Source: G963663315 sp965214205
Lineage (GTDB): Bacteria > Pseudomonadota > Gammaproteobacteria > Arenicellales > Poriferihabitantaceae
DNA length: 64,000 bases
Assembly: GCA_965214205.1 (NCBI GenBank)
Contig: OZ243941.1
Location: 1,364,001 to 1,428,000 of the forward strand
Direction: 5' to 3'
Positions 26,920-40,070 of the stretch are shown here, piece after piece; positions within the stretch are counted from its first letter, which is position 1; the number at the start of each line of letters is the position of its first letter. The notes under the pieces were generated by a model. The model saw nothing but the letters and a program-made list of their open reading frames with translations, did no database searches and was not told where the DNA came from. Both the position numbers and the translations under genes were made by a program.

Positions 26920-26996
26920 GCCCGCATAGCTCAGTTGGCTAGAGCAGCTGATTTGTAATCAGCAGGTCGTGGGTTCGAGTCCCTCTGCGGGCTCCA
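26920..26996 (+). tRNA. tRNA-Thr (anticodon TGT)
   Basis: The 77-base cloverleaf has acceptor stem GCCCGCA/TGCGGGC, discriminator T, encoded CCA, the anticodon arm CTGAT-TTGTAAT-ATCAG type with anticodon TGT, and the T-arm GTGGGTTCGAGTCCC. It is the first of five tRNAs ahead of secE, in the place of enterobacterial thrU. Confidence 0.96.
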
Positions 26997-27049
26997 TTTC
27001 CGGGGTGACTGAAATAGCGGGATGGCGCTGGAATGGCTTAAGGTTTAGA

Positions 27050-27078
27050 TTGACAAAAATCAGAAATTACGCGATAAT
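27050..27078 (+). promoter_or_regulatory. Second promoter inside the tRNA cluster
   Basis: A perfect TTGACA (27050-27055), a 17-base spacer and GATAAT (27073-27078) lie 25 bases before tRNA-Tyr. This would drive Tyr, Gly, Thr and possibly Trp tRNAs separately from the first tRNA-Thr. Confidence 0.65.
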
Positions 27079-27103
27079 TGACCGTTTGGGCAAAATTTTA
27101 ACA

Positions 27104-27188
27104 GGAGGGGTTCCCGAGCGGTCAAAGGGGGCAGACTGTAAATCTGTTGGCTCAGCCTTCGGAGGTTCGAATCCTCCCCCCTCCACCA
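27104..27188 (+). tRNA. tRNA-Tyr (anticodon GTA)
   Basis: An 85-base class II tRNA with a long variable arm. The acceptor stem is GGAGGGG/CCCCTCC with encoded ACCA. The anticodon is GTA (in GACTGTAAATC). The T-arm is GGAGGTTCGAATCCTCC. The order Thr-Tyr-Gly-Thr matches the E. coli thrU-tyrU-glyT-thrT cluster. Confidence 0.96.
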
Positions 27189-27227
27189 TGAATTGCCGGT
27201 TACCGAACTGTTGAGGTGGTTTCCGAC

Positions 27228-27302
27228 GCGGGTGTAGTTCAACGGCCAGAACCTCAGCCTTCCAAGCTGATGATGTGGGTTCGATTCCCATCACCCGCTC
27301 CA
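27228..27302 (+). tRNA. tRNA-Gly (anticodon TCC)
   Basis: A 75-base tRNA with acceptor GCGGGTG/CACCCGC, encoded TCCA, anticodon TCC in CAGCCTTCCAAGCTG, and T-arm TGGGTTCGATTCCCA. It corresponds in position to glyT. Confidence 0.96.
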
Positions 27303-27359
27303 GTCGGCGCTCCAGGAAGTTGACGGGAGTCCAGGGGTTGTAGAAGTGAAGTTTAAGTT

Positions 27360-27435
<76 letters not shown>

Positions 27436-27529
27436 CTGCCGGAGACGGTACGGTTTGATCAGGTCTTGAGGGGTTTTTTGTAGTGAACAGTCTGTTAGCG
27501 GGGTTATTTGATTCAACAAGTCGGTTCGA

Positions 27530-27605
<76 letters not shown>

Positions 27606-27651
27606 TCGTTCTTGCTCGTAATTTTTTACTGATGATCGGATACCCAATCCA

Positions 27652-28005
27652 GTGATTGACAAAATTAAAATTGTTGTAGCGGTCTTGATTGTGCTCGGCG
27701 CTGTAGCTGCCTGGTATCAATTCAGCGATACCATTCAGCTGGCTCGTATCGGCATGGTTGTGGTCGCGGTGATATTGGCGGCCGGTCTGGTATTGACCAC
27801 GGCAACCGGACAGGATGCCTGGGTATTTATCAAGGGGGCGAACATTGAGCGCCAGAAAGTAGTATGGCCGACTCGCCCGGAAGCCTTGCAGGTGACATTG
27901 ATGGTGATCATCCTGGTGATTATTCTGGGATTGATGATGTGGGGGTTTGACGCACTCTCGTTTTATGCCATCTACGACATTATTCTCAGAGTCAGCGGCG
28001 GTTAG
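27652..28005 (+). CDS. secE: Protein translocase subunit SecE
   Basis: SecE clamps SecY in the inner-membrane translocon. The 117-residue protein has three hydrophobic segments (about residues 5-23, 32-50 and 85-105), the long gammaproteobacterial form. The conserved amphipathic motif before the last segment is ERQKVVWPTRPEALQ. The start is a GTG at 27652. nusG follows 29 bases later, as usual. Confidence 0.94.
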   Translation: MIDKIKIVVAVLIVLGAVAAWYQFSDTIQLARIGMVVVAVILAAGLVLTTATGQDAWVFIKGANIERQKVVWPTRPEALQVTLMVIILVIILGLMMWGFDALSFYAIYDIILRVSGG

Positions 28006-28034
28006 CCGACCGACTCCTATCAAGAAAGATAATC

Positions 28035-28604
28035 ATGACTGATGAAACAGAAGCCGGGCAGGTTCAGAACCCCAATATGCGGTGGTACGTCGTCCAGGCA
28101 TTTTCAGGGTTTGAAAAACAAGTCAAAAAAGCGCTGCATGATCACATCGCCCGAATGGAAATGGATGCGTATTTCGGCAGGATACTGGTTCCCACCGAAG
28201 AGGTGGTTGAGATGAAGGGCGGCCAGAAACGAACCAGTGAAAGGAAGTTTTTCCCCGGATATGTTCTGGTGCAGATGGAGTTGACCGACAATACCTGGCA
28301 TCTGGTAAAGGGCGTGCCCAGGGTGGCGGGCTTTATCGGCGGCACCGACAACCGACCGGTCCCGATTACCGACAAGGAGGCCGAAGAGATTATTCAGCAG
28401 ATTTCCGACAGCCAGGACAAGCCGAAGATGAAATTCACTTTTGCCCCCGGCGAGATTGTCAGAATTGTCGACGGGCCGTTCCAGGATTTCAACGCCACGG
28501 TCGAAGACGCCAACTTCGAGAAAGCGAAACTGAAAGTGTCCGTTACGATTTTTGGACGTTCCACCCCGGTCGAACTGGATTTTTCCCAGGTCGAAAAAGG
28601 CTAG
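28035..28604 (+). CDS. nusG: Transcription termination/antitermination protein NusG
   Basis: NusG binds RNA polymerase, suppresses pausing and links to Rho or ribosomal S10. The NGN domain begins RWYVVQAFSGFEKQVKKAL. KFFPGYVLVQMELTDNTWHL is present, and the C-terminal KOW domain is GEIVRIVDGPFQDFNATVED. Length is 189 residues (E. coli 181). It lies in the canonical secE-nusG-rplK order. Confidence 0.97.
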   Translation: MTDETEAGQVQNPNMRWYVVQAFSGFEKQVKKALHDHIARMEMDAYFGRILVPTEEVVEMKGGQKRTSERKFFPGYVLVQMELTDNTWHLVKGVPRVAGFIGGTDNRPVPITDKEAEEIIQQISDSQDKPKMKFTFAPGEIVRIVDGPFQDFNATVEDANFEKAKLKVSVTIFGRSTPVELDFSQVEKG

Positions 28605-28646
28605 GAGCGATTGCCCTTGTACCCGTTATATGTATGGAGTTAGCAG

Positions 28647-29096
28647 ATGGCCAAGAAAATAGAAGCGTATATCAAGCTTCAGGTTCCCGCAGGCGATGCC
28701 AAGCCGAGTCCGCCGGTCGGCCCGGCGTTAGGTCAGCATGGCGTGAATATCATGAATTTCTGCAAGGCGTTCAATGCGGAAACCCAGGATATGGAAAAAG
28801 GGCTGCCGGTGCCAGTGGTGATCAGTGTTTATTCGGATAAAAGTTTTACTTTCGTCAAAAAGACGCCGCCTGCCTCGGTTCTTCTGAAAAAGGCCGCGGG
28901 TATCGACAAGGGCAGCAGCGTTCCCAATCGCGACAAGGTCGGTAAGGTGACCCGGTCGCAACTGGAGGAAATCGCGAAAGCCAAGCAATCCGACCTGAGC
29001 GCCTGGGACCTGGAGCGGGCGGTGAGGATCATTGCCGGCAGCGCGCGCAGCATGGGCATAGAAACAGAGGGGGTGGAGCATGCCGAATCAGGGTAA
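28647..29096 (+). CDS. rplK: 50S ribosomal protein L11
   Basis: L11 forms the base of the GTPase-associated stalk on 23S rRNA. The N-terminal domain has KLQVPAGDAKPSPPVGPALG and HGVNIMNFCKAFNA. The C-terminal RNA-binding domain shows SARSMGIETEG. Length is 149 residues, slightly above the usual 142. The stop lies 17 bases inside rplA, implying coupled translation. Confidence 0.97.
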   Translation: MAKKIEAYIKLQVPAGDAKPSPPVGPALGQHGVNIMNFCKAFNAETQDMEKGLPVPVVISVYSDKSFTFVKKTPPASVLLKKAAGIDKGSSVPNRDKVGKVTRSQLEEIAKAKQSDLSAWDLERAVRIIAGSARSMGIETEGVEHAESG

Positions 29097-29781
29097 AAGA
29101 AGTCAGACCGCGAACAGCCGGGTTGATCGCACAAAACTGTATCCGCTGAACGACGCGCTTGCGCTGGTCAGGGATCTGTCGCAGGCCAGATTTGACGAAA
29201 CGGTGGATGCCGCCGTTGTTCTTGGGGTCAATTCCAGGAAATCGGACCAGAATGTAAGAGGGGCCACCGTGATGCCGAAAGGCACCGGAAAAACCGTGCG
29301 GGTGGCGGTTTTCGCCGAGGGTGAAAACGCGGAAGCGGCCAGGGCGGCGGGGGCTGACCTGGTTGGACTGGAGGACCTGGCGGAACAGGTCAAGAAAGGC
29401 GAGATCGAATTTGATCTGTGTATCGCGACGCCTGACACCATGCGGGTGGTCGGACAGCTGGGCCAGATTCTCGGACCGCGCGGGCTGATGCCGAACCCCA
29501 AGGTCGGTACGGTGACAGCCAATGTGACCAAAGCCGTTGAGGACGCCAAATCCGGGCGGGTGCAGTTTCGTATCGACAAGGCGGGAATTATTCATTGCCC
29601 GATCGGCAAGGCGTCGTTTGAACCGGAGGCTCTGGAGGAAAATCTGAACGCTTTGGTATCGGCCCTGATCAAGGCCCGGCCGGCGTCCGCCAAAGGACAG
29701 TATATTCGCCGGGTTTCATTGTCCAGCACAATGGGGCCAGGCGTGAAAATTGATCGCGCGAGTATTGCGGCGATCAGATAG
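29080..29781 (+). CDS. rplA: 50S ribosomal protein L1
   Basis: L1 builds the mobile stalk near the E site and in E. coli represses the rplK-rplA operon. Typical motifs are RFDETVDAAVVLGVNSRKSD, VRGATVMPKGTGKTVRVAVF, the signature LGQILGPRGLMPNPKVGTV and the C-terminal STMGPGVKID. Length is 233 residues. It overlaps rplK, and a 200-base leader precedes rplJ. Confidence 0.97.
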   Translation: MPNQGKRSQTANSRVDRTKLYPLNDALALVRDLSQARFDETVDAAVVLGVNSRKSDQNVRGATVMPKGTGKTVRVAVFAEGENAEAARAAGADLVGLEDLAEQVKKGEIEFDLCIATPDTMRVVGQLGQILGPRGLMPNPKVGTVTANVTKAVEDAKSGRVQFRIDKAGIIHCPIGKASFEPEALEENLNALVSALIKARPASAKGQYIRRVSLSSTMGPGVKIDRASIAAIR

Positions 29782-29841
29782 TTTTGGGGCGTTGCATGAT
29801 TTTGCATCCTGTGGATGCGGAATCGTTGCAGGGCTGTCAAA

Positions 29842-29957
29842 GACCGCAGGTGAGTGGGGTTAACTCTTAAATATGTTTTTCATCCGATGTTTGCAAGTGA
29901 ACGGCATGTCCTGCGCAGACGGTGAGCCGAAATCAGGAATTTCCCTGATGCAGGACA
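29842..29957 (+). ncRNA. Ribosomal protein L10 leader of rplJ-rplL
   Basis: In E. coli the L10-(L12)4 complex binds this leader and blocks rplJ translation. The sequence keeps the pattern GACCGCAGG, CTTAA and CCTGCGCAGACGGTGA. CGCAGG (29845-29850) can pair with CCTGCG (29910-29915). GTCCTGC (29908-29914) can instead pair perfectly with GCAGGAC (29950-29956), enclosing an ATCAGG/CCTGAT hairpin (29932-29949). The rplJ ribosome binding site follows. Confidence 0.65.
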
Positions 29958-29982
29958 CCATTATTTTTGGAGTGTGATTAGT

Positions 29983-30516
29983 ATGAGCTTAAGTCTCGAT
30001 CAGAAAAAGGCGGTGATCAGTGAGGCAGCCGAAGCCATTGCTTCGGCCCGGGCTGGTGTACTGGCTGAGTATCGTGGATTCAATGTTCAACAGTTGACCT
30101 CGTTGCGCGCGGAAGCGCGAAATGCCGGAGTCTGGGTAAAGGTTGTCAAAAACAATCTGGCCCGGATTGCGGTCAGGGATTCGGAGTTTGAATGCCTGGC
30201 GGAGCACTTTACAGGTCCGGTCATTTTCTCCGCTTCCGAAGACCCGGTTGCCGTTGCCAGAGTCATGGCCGCGTTTGCCAAAGACCATGAAAATTTCCAG
30301 ATCACCATGGGCGCCATGAATGGCGAGCTCATGGATCCGGACATGATTCAGCGTCTTTCGTCATTGCCGGGGCGGGATGAGTTGTTGGCGAAACTGATGG
30401 GTACCATGCAGGAACCCGTTCGGAAATTCGTCTCGACACTGAACGAGGTGCCCGGCAGAGCGGCGCGCACCCTTGCCGCCATAGCGGAAGCGAAGGAAGC
30501 ATCGGGCGCGGCCTGA
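29983..30516 (+). CDS. rplJ: 50S ribosomal protein L10
   Basis: L10 anchors the L7/L12 dimers of the stalk. The start is the ATG at 29983, since GGAG at 29969-29972 is correctly spaced for it and too close for the GTG at 29974. Motifs are LAEYRGFNVQQLTSLR, VKNNLARIAV, and the C-terminal helix for L12 (FVSTLNEVPGRAARTLAAIA). Length is 177 residues. Confidence 0.96.
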   Translation: MSLSLDQKKAVISEAAEAIASARAGVLAEYRGFNVQQLTSLRAEARNAGVWVKVVKNNLARIAVRDSEFECLAEHFTGPVIFSASEDPVAVARVMAAFAKDHENFQITMGAMNGELMDPDMIQRLSSLPGRDELLAKLMGTMQEPVRKFVSTLNEVPGRAARTLAAIAEAKEASGAA

Positions 30517-30579
30517 TTGTTGAAACTTTTATCCATCATTTAATTATTTAATATTGTCCAGCTATCAGGAGTAATTACC

Positions 30580-30963
30580 ATGGCTTTAAACAAAGAGGAA
30601 ATCCTTGACGCAATCGCCCAGATGTCGGTTCTCGACCTGTCTGAATTGATCAAGGATATGGAAGAAAAATTCGGGGTTTCCGCGGCGGCCACGGCCGCTG
30701 TGGCCGTAGCGCCTGCCGGCGGCGGTGAAGCCGCTGTCGAGGCGGAGGAGAAAGATGAATTCGATATCGTGCTGACCAGTTTCGGTGACAAGAAAGTGGG
30801 TGTGATCAAGGCGGTTCGCAGCATCACCAGCCTGGGTCTGAAAGAGGCCAAGGACCTGGTGGAAAAAGCGCCCACCGCGGTCCGGGAAGGCGTTGGCAAG
30901 GATGAAGCCGAAGATATCAAGAACCAGCTTGAGGCGGCAGGCGGAACCGTCGAACTCAAGTAA
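30580..30963 (+). CDS. rplL: 50S ribosomal protein L7/L12
   Basis: L7/L12 is the flexible stalk protein that recruits translational GTPases. The N-terminal dimerisation helix (ILDAIAQMSVLDLSELIKDM) is followed by an Ala-rich hinge (AATAAVAVAPAGGGE). The C-terminal domain is EFDIVLTSFGDKKVGVIKAV and GLKEAKDLVEKAPTAV. Length is 127 residues. The stop is followed by a strong hairpin before rpoB. Confidence 0.97.
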   Translation: MALNKEEILDAIAQMSVLDLSELIKDMEEKFGVSAAATAAVAVAPAGGGEAAVEAEEKDEFDIVLTSFGDKKVGVIKAVRSITSLGLKEAKDLVEKAPTAVREGVGKDEAEDIKNQLEAAGGTVELK

Positions 30964-30978
30964 TACGGCTTCGGCCCG

Positions 30979-31027
30979 GCGGCCCGGCGTTACAGCCGGG
31001 GCCGCATTTGCGTTTTTTGGAAACGCA
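30979..31027 (+). terminator. Attenuator hairpins between rplL and rpoB
   Basis: GCGGCCCGGC (30979-30988) pairs with GCCGGGGCCGC (30995-31005), with one bulged G and a GTTACA loop, followed after a few bases by TTTTTT (31013-31018). A second hairpin, TGCGTTT/AAACGCA (31009-31015 and 31021-31027), uses the T run as part of its stem, so the two compete. A partial terminator here is known in E. coli and lets ribosomal proteins exceed polymerase subunits. Confidence 0.6.
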
Positions 31028-31124
31028 TTGATGTTTTTCATGTTCCGGCGGGTATGGGCAGGGCTTCAGACAGAGCCTGTCCATGCTTCGGAGCATCGGA
31101 TGGTCTGTTATTCAGAGGGTAAAC

Positions 31125-34100
31125 ATGGGTTATTCATATAACGAAAAGAAGCGCATTCGGAAGAATTTCAGTAAACGTTCCGATGACTATCAGGTTCCTT
31201 ACCTGCTGGCTACACAGAAAGAATCATACCGTAAATACCTGCAGGCGGACACGCCGCCGGAGCAGCGTATTGATCAGGGTATCCAGGCCGCGTTCAAATC
31301 GGTATTCCCGATAGAAAGTTACAATGGCGCCGTTATTCTGGATTTTGTCAGCTATCGTCTGGAAAAACCCAAATTTGATGTGGCCGAATGTCAGCAGCGC
31401 AGCCTGCTCTATTCCTGCCCGCTGCGCGCGGTCATGCGTCTGGTCATTTTCAATAAGAGCGGCAGCGGCAAGAAACCAAAGGATATCATCGAACAGGAGG
31501 TCTATCTGGGCGACATGCCGCTGATCACCGACAACGGCACCTTTGTGGTCAACGGTACCGAGCGCGTAATCGTCTCCCAGTTGCACCGCTCACCCGGTGT
31601 TATTTTCGACCATGACGGAGGCAAGACACACGCTTCCAGAAAGCTGTTGTTTACCGCCCGCATTATTCCGTACCGCGGGTCCTGGCTGGATCTGGAGTTT
31701 GATCCGAAGGATCTGCTTTATATCCGGATTGACCGGCGCCGCAAGTTGCCAGCCACGATCATGCTGCGGGCGCTCGGCTACAGTACCGAAGAAATGCTGG
31801 CCATGTTCTTCGAGAATGATTCTATTACGTTGACAGAAACCGGGGCGACGCTGCAACTGGTTCCTGAACGGTTGCGCGGGCAGCGCCTGTATTTCGACCT
31901 GATCGGCGCGAAAGGCAAGGTGCTGGTGGAAGCGGAAAAAAGAATCGCGACCCGGCATATCCAGGAGCTTGAAAAAGCCGGCATCAATGAAATAGAGGTG
32001 CCCATCGAGTTTATTCTGGGACGCACCCTGGCGCGGGATATCGTCAATACGGAAACCGGAGAGTTGCTGGCGGAGGCCAACACGGAAATTACAGCGAAGG
32101 CGCTGGACGATTTCCGGGAAAACGGAATTACCCGGTTGGAAACCATTTACACCAACGATATTGATTGCGGACCGTTTATTTCAGAAACCCTGAGGATCGA
32201 CCCAACCCGTACCGCGGAAGACGCGCACATTGAAATTTATCGCATGATGCGTCCCGGCGAACCGCCCATAAAAGAGGCCTCGGCGGCCTTGTTCAGCAAT
32301 CTGTTCTTTAGCCAGGAAAGATATGATCTTTCCGCGGTCGGACGGATGAAACTCAATCGGCGTCTGGGCCGGGAATCCGATGAGGGCCCCGGCACACTGA
32401 GCAAGCAGGATATCGTCGACGTCATGCGAAAAATCATCTATCTGAAGAACGGCAAGGGGGAAATCGACGATATCGACAATCTCGGCAATCGCCGTGTGCG
32501 TTCAGTCGGTGAGCTGGTCGAGAACCAGTTCCGGATCGGCCTGGTTCGGGTCGAACGCGCGGTCAAGGAGCGGTTGAATCTGGTTGAAAGTGAAAACCTG
32601 ACCCCGCAGGACCTGATCAACGCCAAGCCGGTGGCCGCGGTTGTGCGCGAGTTTTTCGGTTCCAGCCAGCTATCCCAGTTCATGGATCAAACCAATCCCC
32701 TTTCAGAGGTCACTCATAAACGGCGGGTTTCCGCTTTGGGTCCGGGTGGATTGACACGCGACCGGGCCGGATTTGAAGTGCGCGACGTGCATCCGACCCA
32801 TTATGGGCGTGTTTGCCCGATTGAGACTCCCGAAGGTCCCAATATCGGCCTGATCAACTCACTGGCCTGCTTTGCCAAAACCAATGAATACGGCTTCCTC
32901 GAGACCCCGTACCGCAAGGTCAAAAATAGCAAGGTCACCGATGAAGTGGATTATCTGTCTGCGATTGAAGAGCATAAATTCATCATCGCCCAGGCTAATT
33001 CCAGACTCGATTCCAACGGCAGGTTCGTCAGTGAACTGGTTTCCTGCCGACACAAGAACGAGTCTTCGCTGTCTTCTCCTGACCAGATTGACTATATTGA
33101 CGTGGCGCCTCAGCAGATTGTGTCGGTGGCGGCATCCCTGGTTCCGTTCCTGGAGCATGATGACGCCAACCGCGCGCTGATGGGCGCTAACATGCAGCGA
33201 CAGGCGGTGCCTGTGGTGCGCAGTGAAAAGCCGCTGGTCGGCACTGGTATGGAGCGCACGGTCGCGATTGATTCCGGAGTGACGGTGATTGCGCGCCGCG
33301 GCGGTATAGTTGATTCCGTGGACGCGTCCAGAATTGTGGTGCGCGCCAACGATGATGAGGCCATTGAAGGCGAACCGGGCGTCGATATTTACAACCTGAC
33401 CAAATACCAGCGCTCAAACCAGAATACCACGATCAATCAGCGTCCGTTGGTGGAAATGGGCGACTCGGTGAACAGCGGCGACGTTCTGGCCGATGGGCCG
33501 TCCACCGATATGGGCGAGCTGGCGCTTGGCAGAAACGTGCTGATCGCTTTCATGCCCTGGAATGGCTACAACTTCGAGGATTCGATTCTGATCTCCGAAC
33601 GGCTGGTAAAGGATGATGTCTATACCTCGATTCATATCGAGGAATTGTCCTGCACCGCGCGCGACGCCAAACTGGGTTCCGAGGAAATCAGCCGCGATAT
33701 TCCCAATGTCAATGAGAGCGCCCTGTCCAAGCTGGATGAATCCGGCATTGTCTACATCGGCGCCGAAGTGCATCCCGGCGATATTCTGGTCGGCAAAATC
33801 ACCCCCAAGGCCGAGACCCAGTTGACGCCGGAGGAGAAACTGCTGCGAGCCATCTTCGGCGAGAAGGCTTCGGATGTGAAGGACACTTCCCTGCGTATGC
33901 CGTCCGGCATGAAAGGTACGGTTATCGACGTGCAGGTGTTTACCCGTGAAGGTCTGGCAAAAGACGCCCGCGCGATCGCGAATGATGAAGATGAACTGAT
34001 CACCGTCCGGAAAAACCTGAATGACCAGTTGCGGATTGTCGAGGATGACGCCTTTGCCCGGATTGAAAAGCTGCTGCGCGGCCAGGTCGCGGAAGGCGGA

Positions 34101-35204
34101 CCCGGCAACCTGAAGGTCGGGGAGGTCGTGATGGATGACTATCTGACCGGTCTGGGCCGCAAGGAATGGTTTGAAATCCGTCTTCGCAACGAGGAAGTCA
34201 ACCAGGCTATCGAGAAAATCCGGGATCAGATGGATGTCCAGCGGGAGGAGTTTGACCGTCGTTTCGAGGAAAAACGCGGGAAAATCGAAATGGGCGATGA
34301 TCTGGCTCCAGGCGTTCTGAAAATCGTCAAGGTTTTTGTCGCGGTGAAACGAAGATTGCAGCCCGGCGATAAAATGGCGGGCCGCCATGGCAACAAGGGG
34401 GTTATTTCCAAGATCATTCCGGTCGAGGATATGCCCTATATGGAAGACGGCGCCACCGTGGATATCTGCCTGAACCCTCTGGGCGTGCCTTCGCGGATGA
34501 ATGTGGGGCAGGTTCTGGAAACCCATCTGGGGTGGGCGGCTAAAAAACTGGGCGAGAGAATTGATGAAATGCTGCGCAAGAACAAGCGCGTCGATCAGGT
34601 TCGCAGATACCTTGAAAAGGTGTACAACTCCAGTGGCAAGAAAGAGTCACTGAGTGATTTCTCGGATATTGAATTGATCGAGCTGGCGAAAAACCTGGCT
34701 GAGGGAGTGCCGATGGCGACCCCGGTATTCGATGGCGCGCATGAAAGTGAGATCAAGGGCATGCTGAAGCTGGCCGGGATTCCGGAGAGTGGTCAGACCA
34801 CCCTGTACGATGGTCGTACCGGCGAACCGTTCGACCGGCCGGTCACCTGCGGCTATATGTATATCCTCAAGCTGAATCACCTGGTCGATGACAAGATGCA
34901 TGCCCGTTCAACCGGGCCTTACAGTCTGATTACCCAGCAGCCGCTGGGGGGCAAGGCGCAATTCGGCGGTCAAAGATTCGGTGAGATGGAAGTCTGGGCG
35001 CTGGAAGCTTACGGCGCCGCTTATACCTTGCAGGAAATGTTGACGGTCAAGTCCGATGATGTGGGCGGCCGTTCCAAGATTTACGAGAATATTATCCGCG
35101 GTGACCACGGCATGGATACCGGTATGCCGGAATCGTTTAACGTTCTGGTCAAGGAGATCCGGGCGCTGGGACTCAACCTGGAGTTAAAGCATGAACGTCA
35201 CTGA
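31125..35204 (+). CDS. rpoB: DNA-directed RNA polymerase subunit beta
   Basis: This is the large catalytic subunit forming one side of the active-site cleft. I chose the ATG at 31125 (MGYSYNEKKRIRKNF) after AGAGGG; the frame stays open upstream to 31083. The rifampicin region (SSQLSQFMDQTNPLSEVTHK, then RVSALGPGG) is wild type. GDKMAGRHGNKGVISKI and GGKAQFGGQRFGEMEVWALE are present near the C terminus. Length is 1,359 residues. Confidence 0.98.
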   Translation: MGYSYNEKKRIRKNFSKRSDDYQVPYLLATQKESYRKYLQADTPPEQRIDQGIQAAFKSVFPIESYNGAVILDFVSYRLEKPKFDVAECQQRSLLYSCPLRAVMRLVIFNKSGSGKKPKDIIEQEVYLGDMPLITDNGTFVVNGTERVIVSQLHRSPGVIFDHDGGKTHASRKLLFTARIIPYRGSWLDLEFDPKDLLYIRIDRRRKLPATIMLRALGYSTEEMLAMFFENDSITLTETGATLQLVPERLRGQRLYFDLIGAKGKVLVEAEKRIATRHIQELEKAGINEIEVPIEFILGRTLARDIVNTETGELLAEANTEITAKALDDFRENGITRLETIYTNDIDCGPFISETLRIDPTRTAEDAHIEIYRMMRPGEPPIKEASAALFSNLFFSQERYDLSAVGRMKLNRRLGRESDEGPGTLSKQDIVDVMRKIIYLKNGKGEIDDIDNLGNRRVRSVGELVENQFRIGLVRVERAVKERLNLVESENLTPQDLINAKPVAAVVREFFGSSQLSQFMDQTNPLSEVTHKRRVSALGPGGLTRDRAGFEVRDVHPTHYGRVCPIETPEGPNIGLINSLACFAKTNEYGFLETPYRKVKNSKVTDEVDYLSAIEEHKFIIAQANSRLDSNGRFVSELVSCRHKNESSLSSPDQIDYIDVAPQQIVSVAASLVPFLEHDDANRALMGANMQRQAVPVVRSEKPLVGTGMERTVAIDSGVTVIARRGGIVDSVDASRIVVRANDDEAIEGEPGVDIYNLTKYQRSNQNTTINQRPLVEMGDSVNSGDVLADGPSTDMGELALGRNVLIAFMPWNGYNFEDSILISERLVKDDVYTSIHIEELSCTARDAKLGSEEISRDIPNVNESALSKLDESGIVYIGAEVHPGDILVGKITPKAETQLTPEEKLLRAIFGEKASDVKDTSLRMPSGMKGTVIDVQVFTREGLAKDARAIANDEDELITVRKNLNDQLRIVEDDAFARIEKLLRGQVAEGGPGNLKVGEVVMDDYLTGLGRKEWFEIRLRNEEVNQAIEKIRDQMDVQREEFDRRFEEKRGKIEMGDDLAPGVLKIVKVFVAVKRRLQPGDKMAGRHGNKGVISKIIPVEDMPYMEDGATVDICLNPLGVPSRMNVGQVLETHLGWAAKKLGERIDEMLRKNKRVDQVRRYLEKVYNSSGKKESLSDFSDIELIELAKNLAEGVPMATPVFDGAHESEIKGMLKLAGIPESGQTTLYDGRTGEPFDRPVTCGYMYILKLNHLVDDKMHARSTGPYSLITQQPLGGKAQFGGQRFGEMEVWALEAYGAAYTLQEMLTVKSDDVGGRSKIYENIIRGDHGMDTGMPESFNVLVKEIRALGLNLELKHERH

Positions 35205-35282
35205 TTCGGGGTTGCCGGAACAACCGGACCGGAAAGTCACAGAGCGGCGAATCCACTGGCAAGCTAACAGAGGCAGTAAATA

Positions 35283-39506
<4,224 letters not shown>

Positions 39507-39570
39507 CGGAACGAGCGTAATGGAGTTGAAGTCTTTGTGGCCGTATTGCGGTTTTATCGGGCTGCATCGC

Positions 39571-39599
39571 TTGACAGAAGGGCTGTCCCGACATAAAAT
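39571..39599 (+). promoter_or_regulatory. Promoter of the str operon (rpsL)
   Basis: TTGACA (39571-39576), a 17-base spacer and TAAAAT (39594-39599) give a near-consensus promoter. The following CGCGCGCCC is a GC-rich discriminator of the stringent type. rpsL begins 57 bases downstream. Everything from rpsL to tuf, and probably the S10 genes, can be read from here. Confidence 0.8.
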
Positions 39600-39656
39600 C
39601 GCGCGCCCTTGGTACGGATACCGTTCACCAGAAACATTTTTTAGAAAACCCAGCGA

Positions 39657-40031
39657 ATGCCGACATTAAACCAACTGGTCAGAAACCCGCGACAGAAGCA
39701 GGTCAGGAAATCCAATGTTCCGGCCCTGCAGGCTTGTCCGCAAAAGCGCGGTGTCTGCACCCGGGTGTATACGACGACGCCCAAGAAGCCGAACTCTGCA
39801 TTGCGCAAGGTGGCCAGGGTGCGTTTGACCAATGGCCATGAGGTGACCACTTATATAGGCGGCGAAGGCCATAACCTGCAGGAACACTCGGTGGTGCTGA
39901 TCAGAGGGGGGCGGGTGAAGGATTTGCCGGGCGTTCGGTATCACACTGTGCGTGGAGCGCTGGATACGTCCGGTGTGTCAGACAGGCGCCAGGGCCGTTC
40001 GAAATACGGCGCGAAGCGTCCCAAGTCGTAA
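39657..40031 (+). CDS. rpsL: 30S ribosomal protein S12
   Basis: S12 sits at the decoding centre. The protein starts PTLNQLVRNPRQKQ. Streptomycin-related positions look wild type: TTPKKPNSALRK (Lys at the E. coli K42 position) and GGRVKDLPGVRYH (K87 position). Length is 124 residues. It heads the str operon with rpsG, fusA and tuf. Confidence 0.98.
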   Translation: MPTLNQLVRNPRQKQVRKSNVPALQACPQKRGVCTRVYTTTPKKPNSALRKVARVRLTNGHEVTTYIGGEGHNLQEHSVVLIRGGRVKDLPGVRYHTVRGALDTSGVSDRRQGRSKYGAKRPKS

Positions 40032-40070
40032 ATTGCGGGCATTCCGGCCCCACCGGAACGAAATCGAGAT

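Noticed and set aside
27460..27480. Terminator between tRNA-Thr and tRNA-Trp
   Set aside because: A T run is present (GGGGTTTTTTG), but no stem of useful length precedes it.
33414..34526. Long minus-strand ORF inside rpoB
   Set aside because: Antisense shadow of the conserved rpoB frame; similar ones occur in rpoC, dnaE and fusA.
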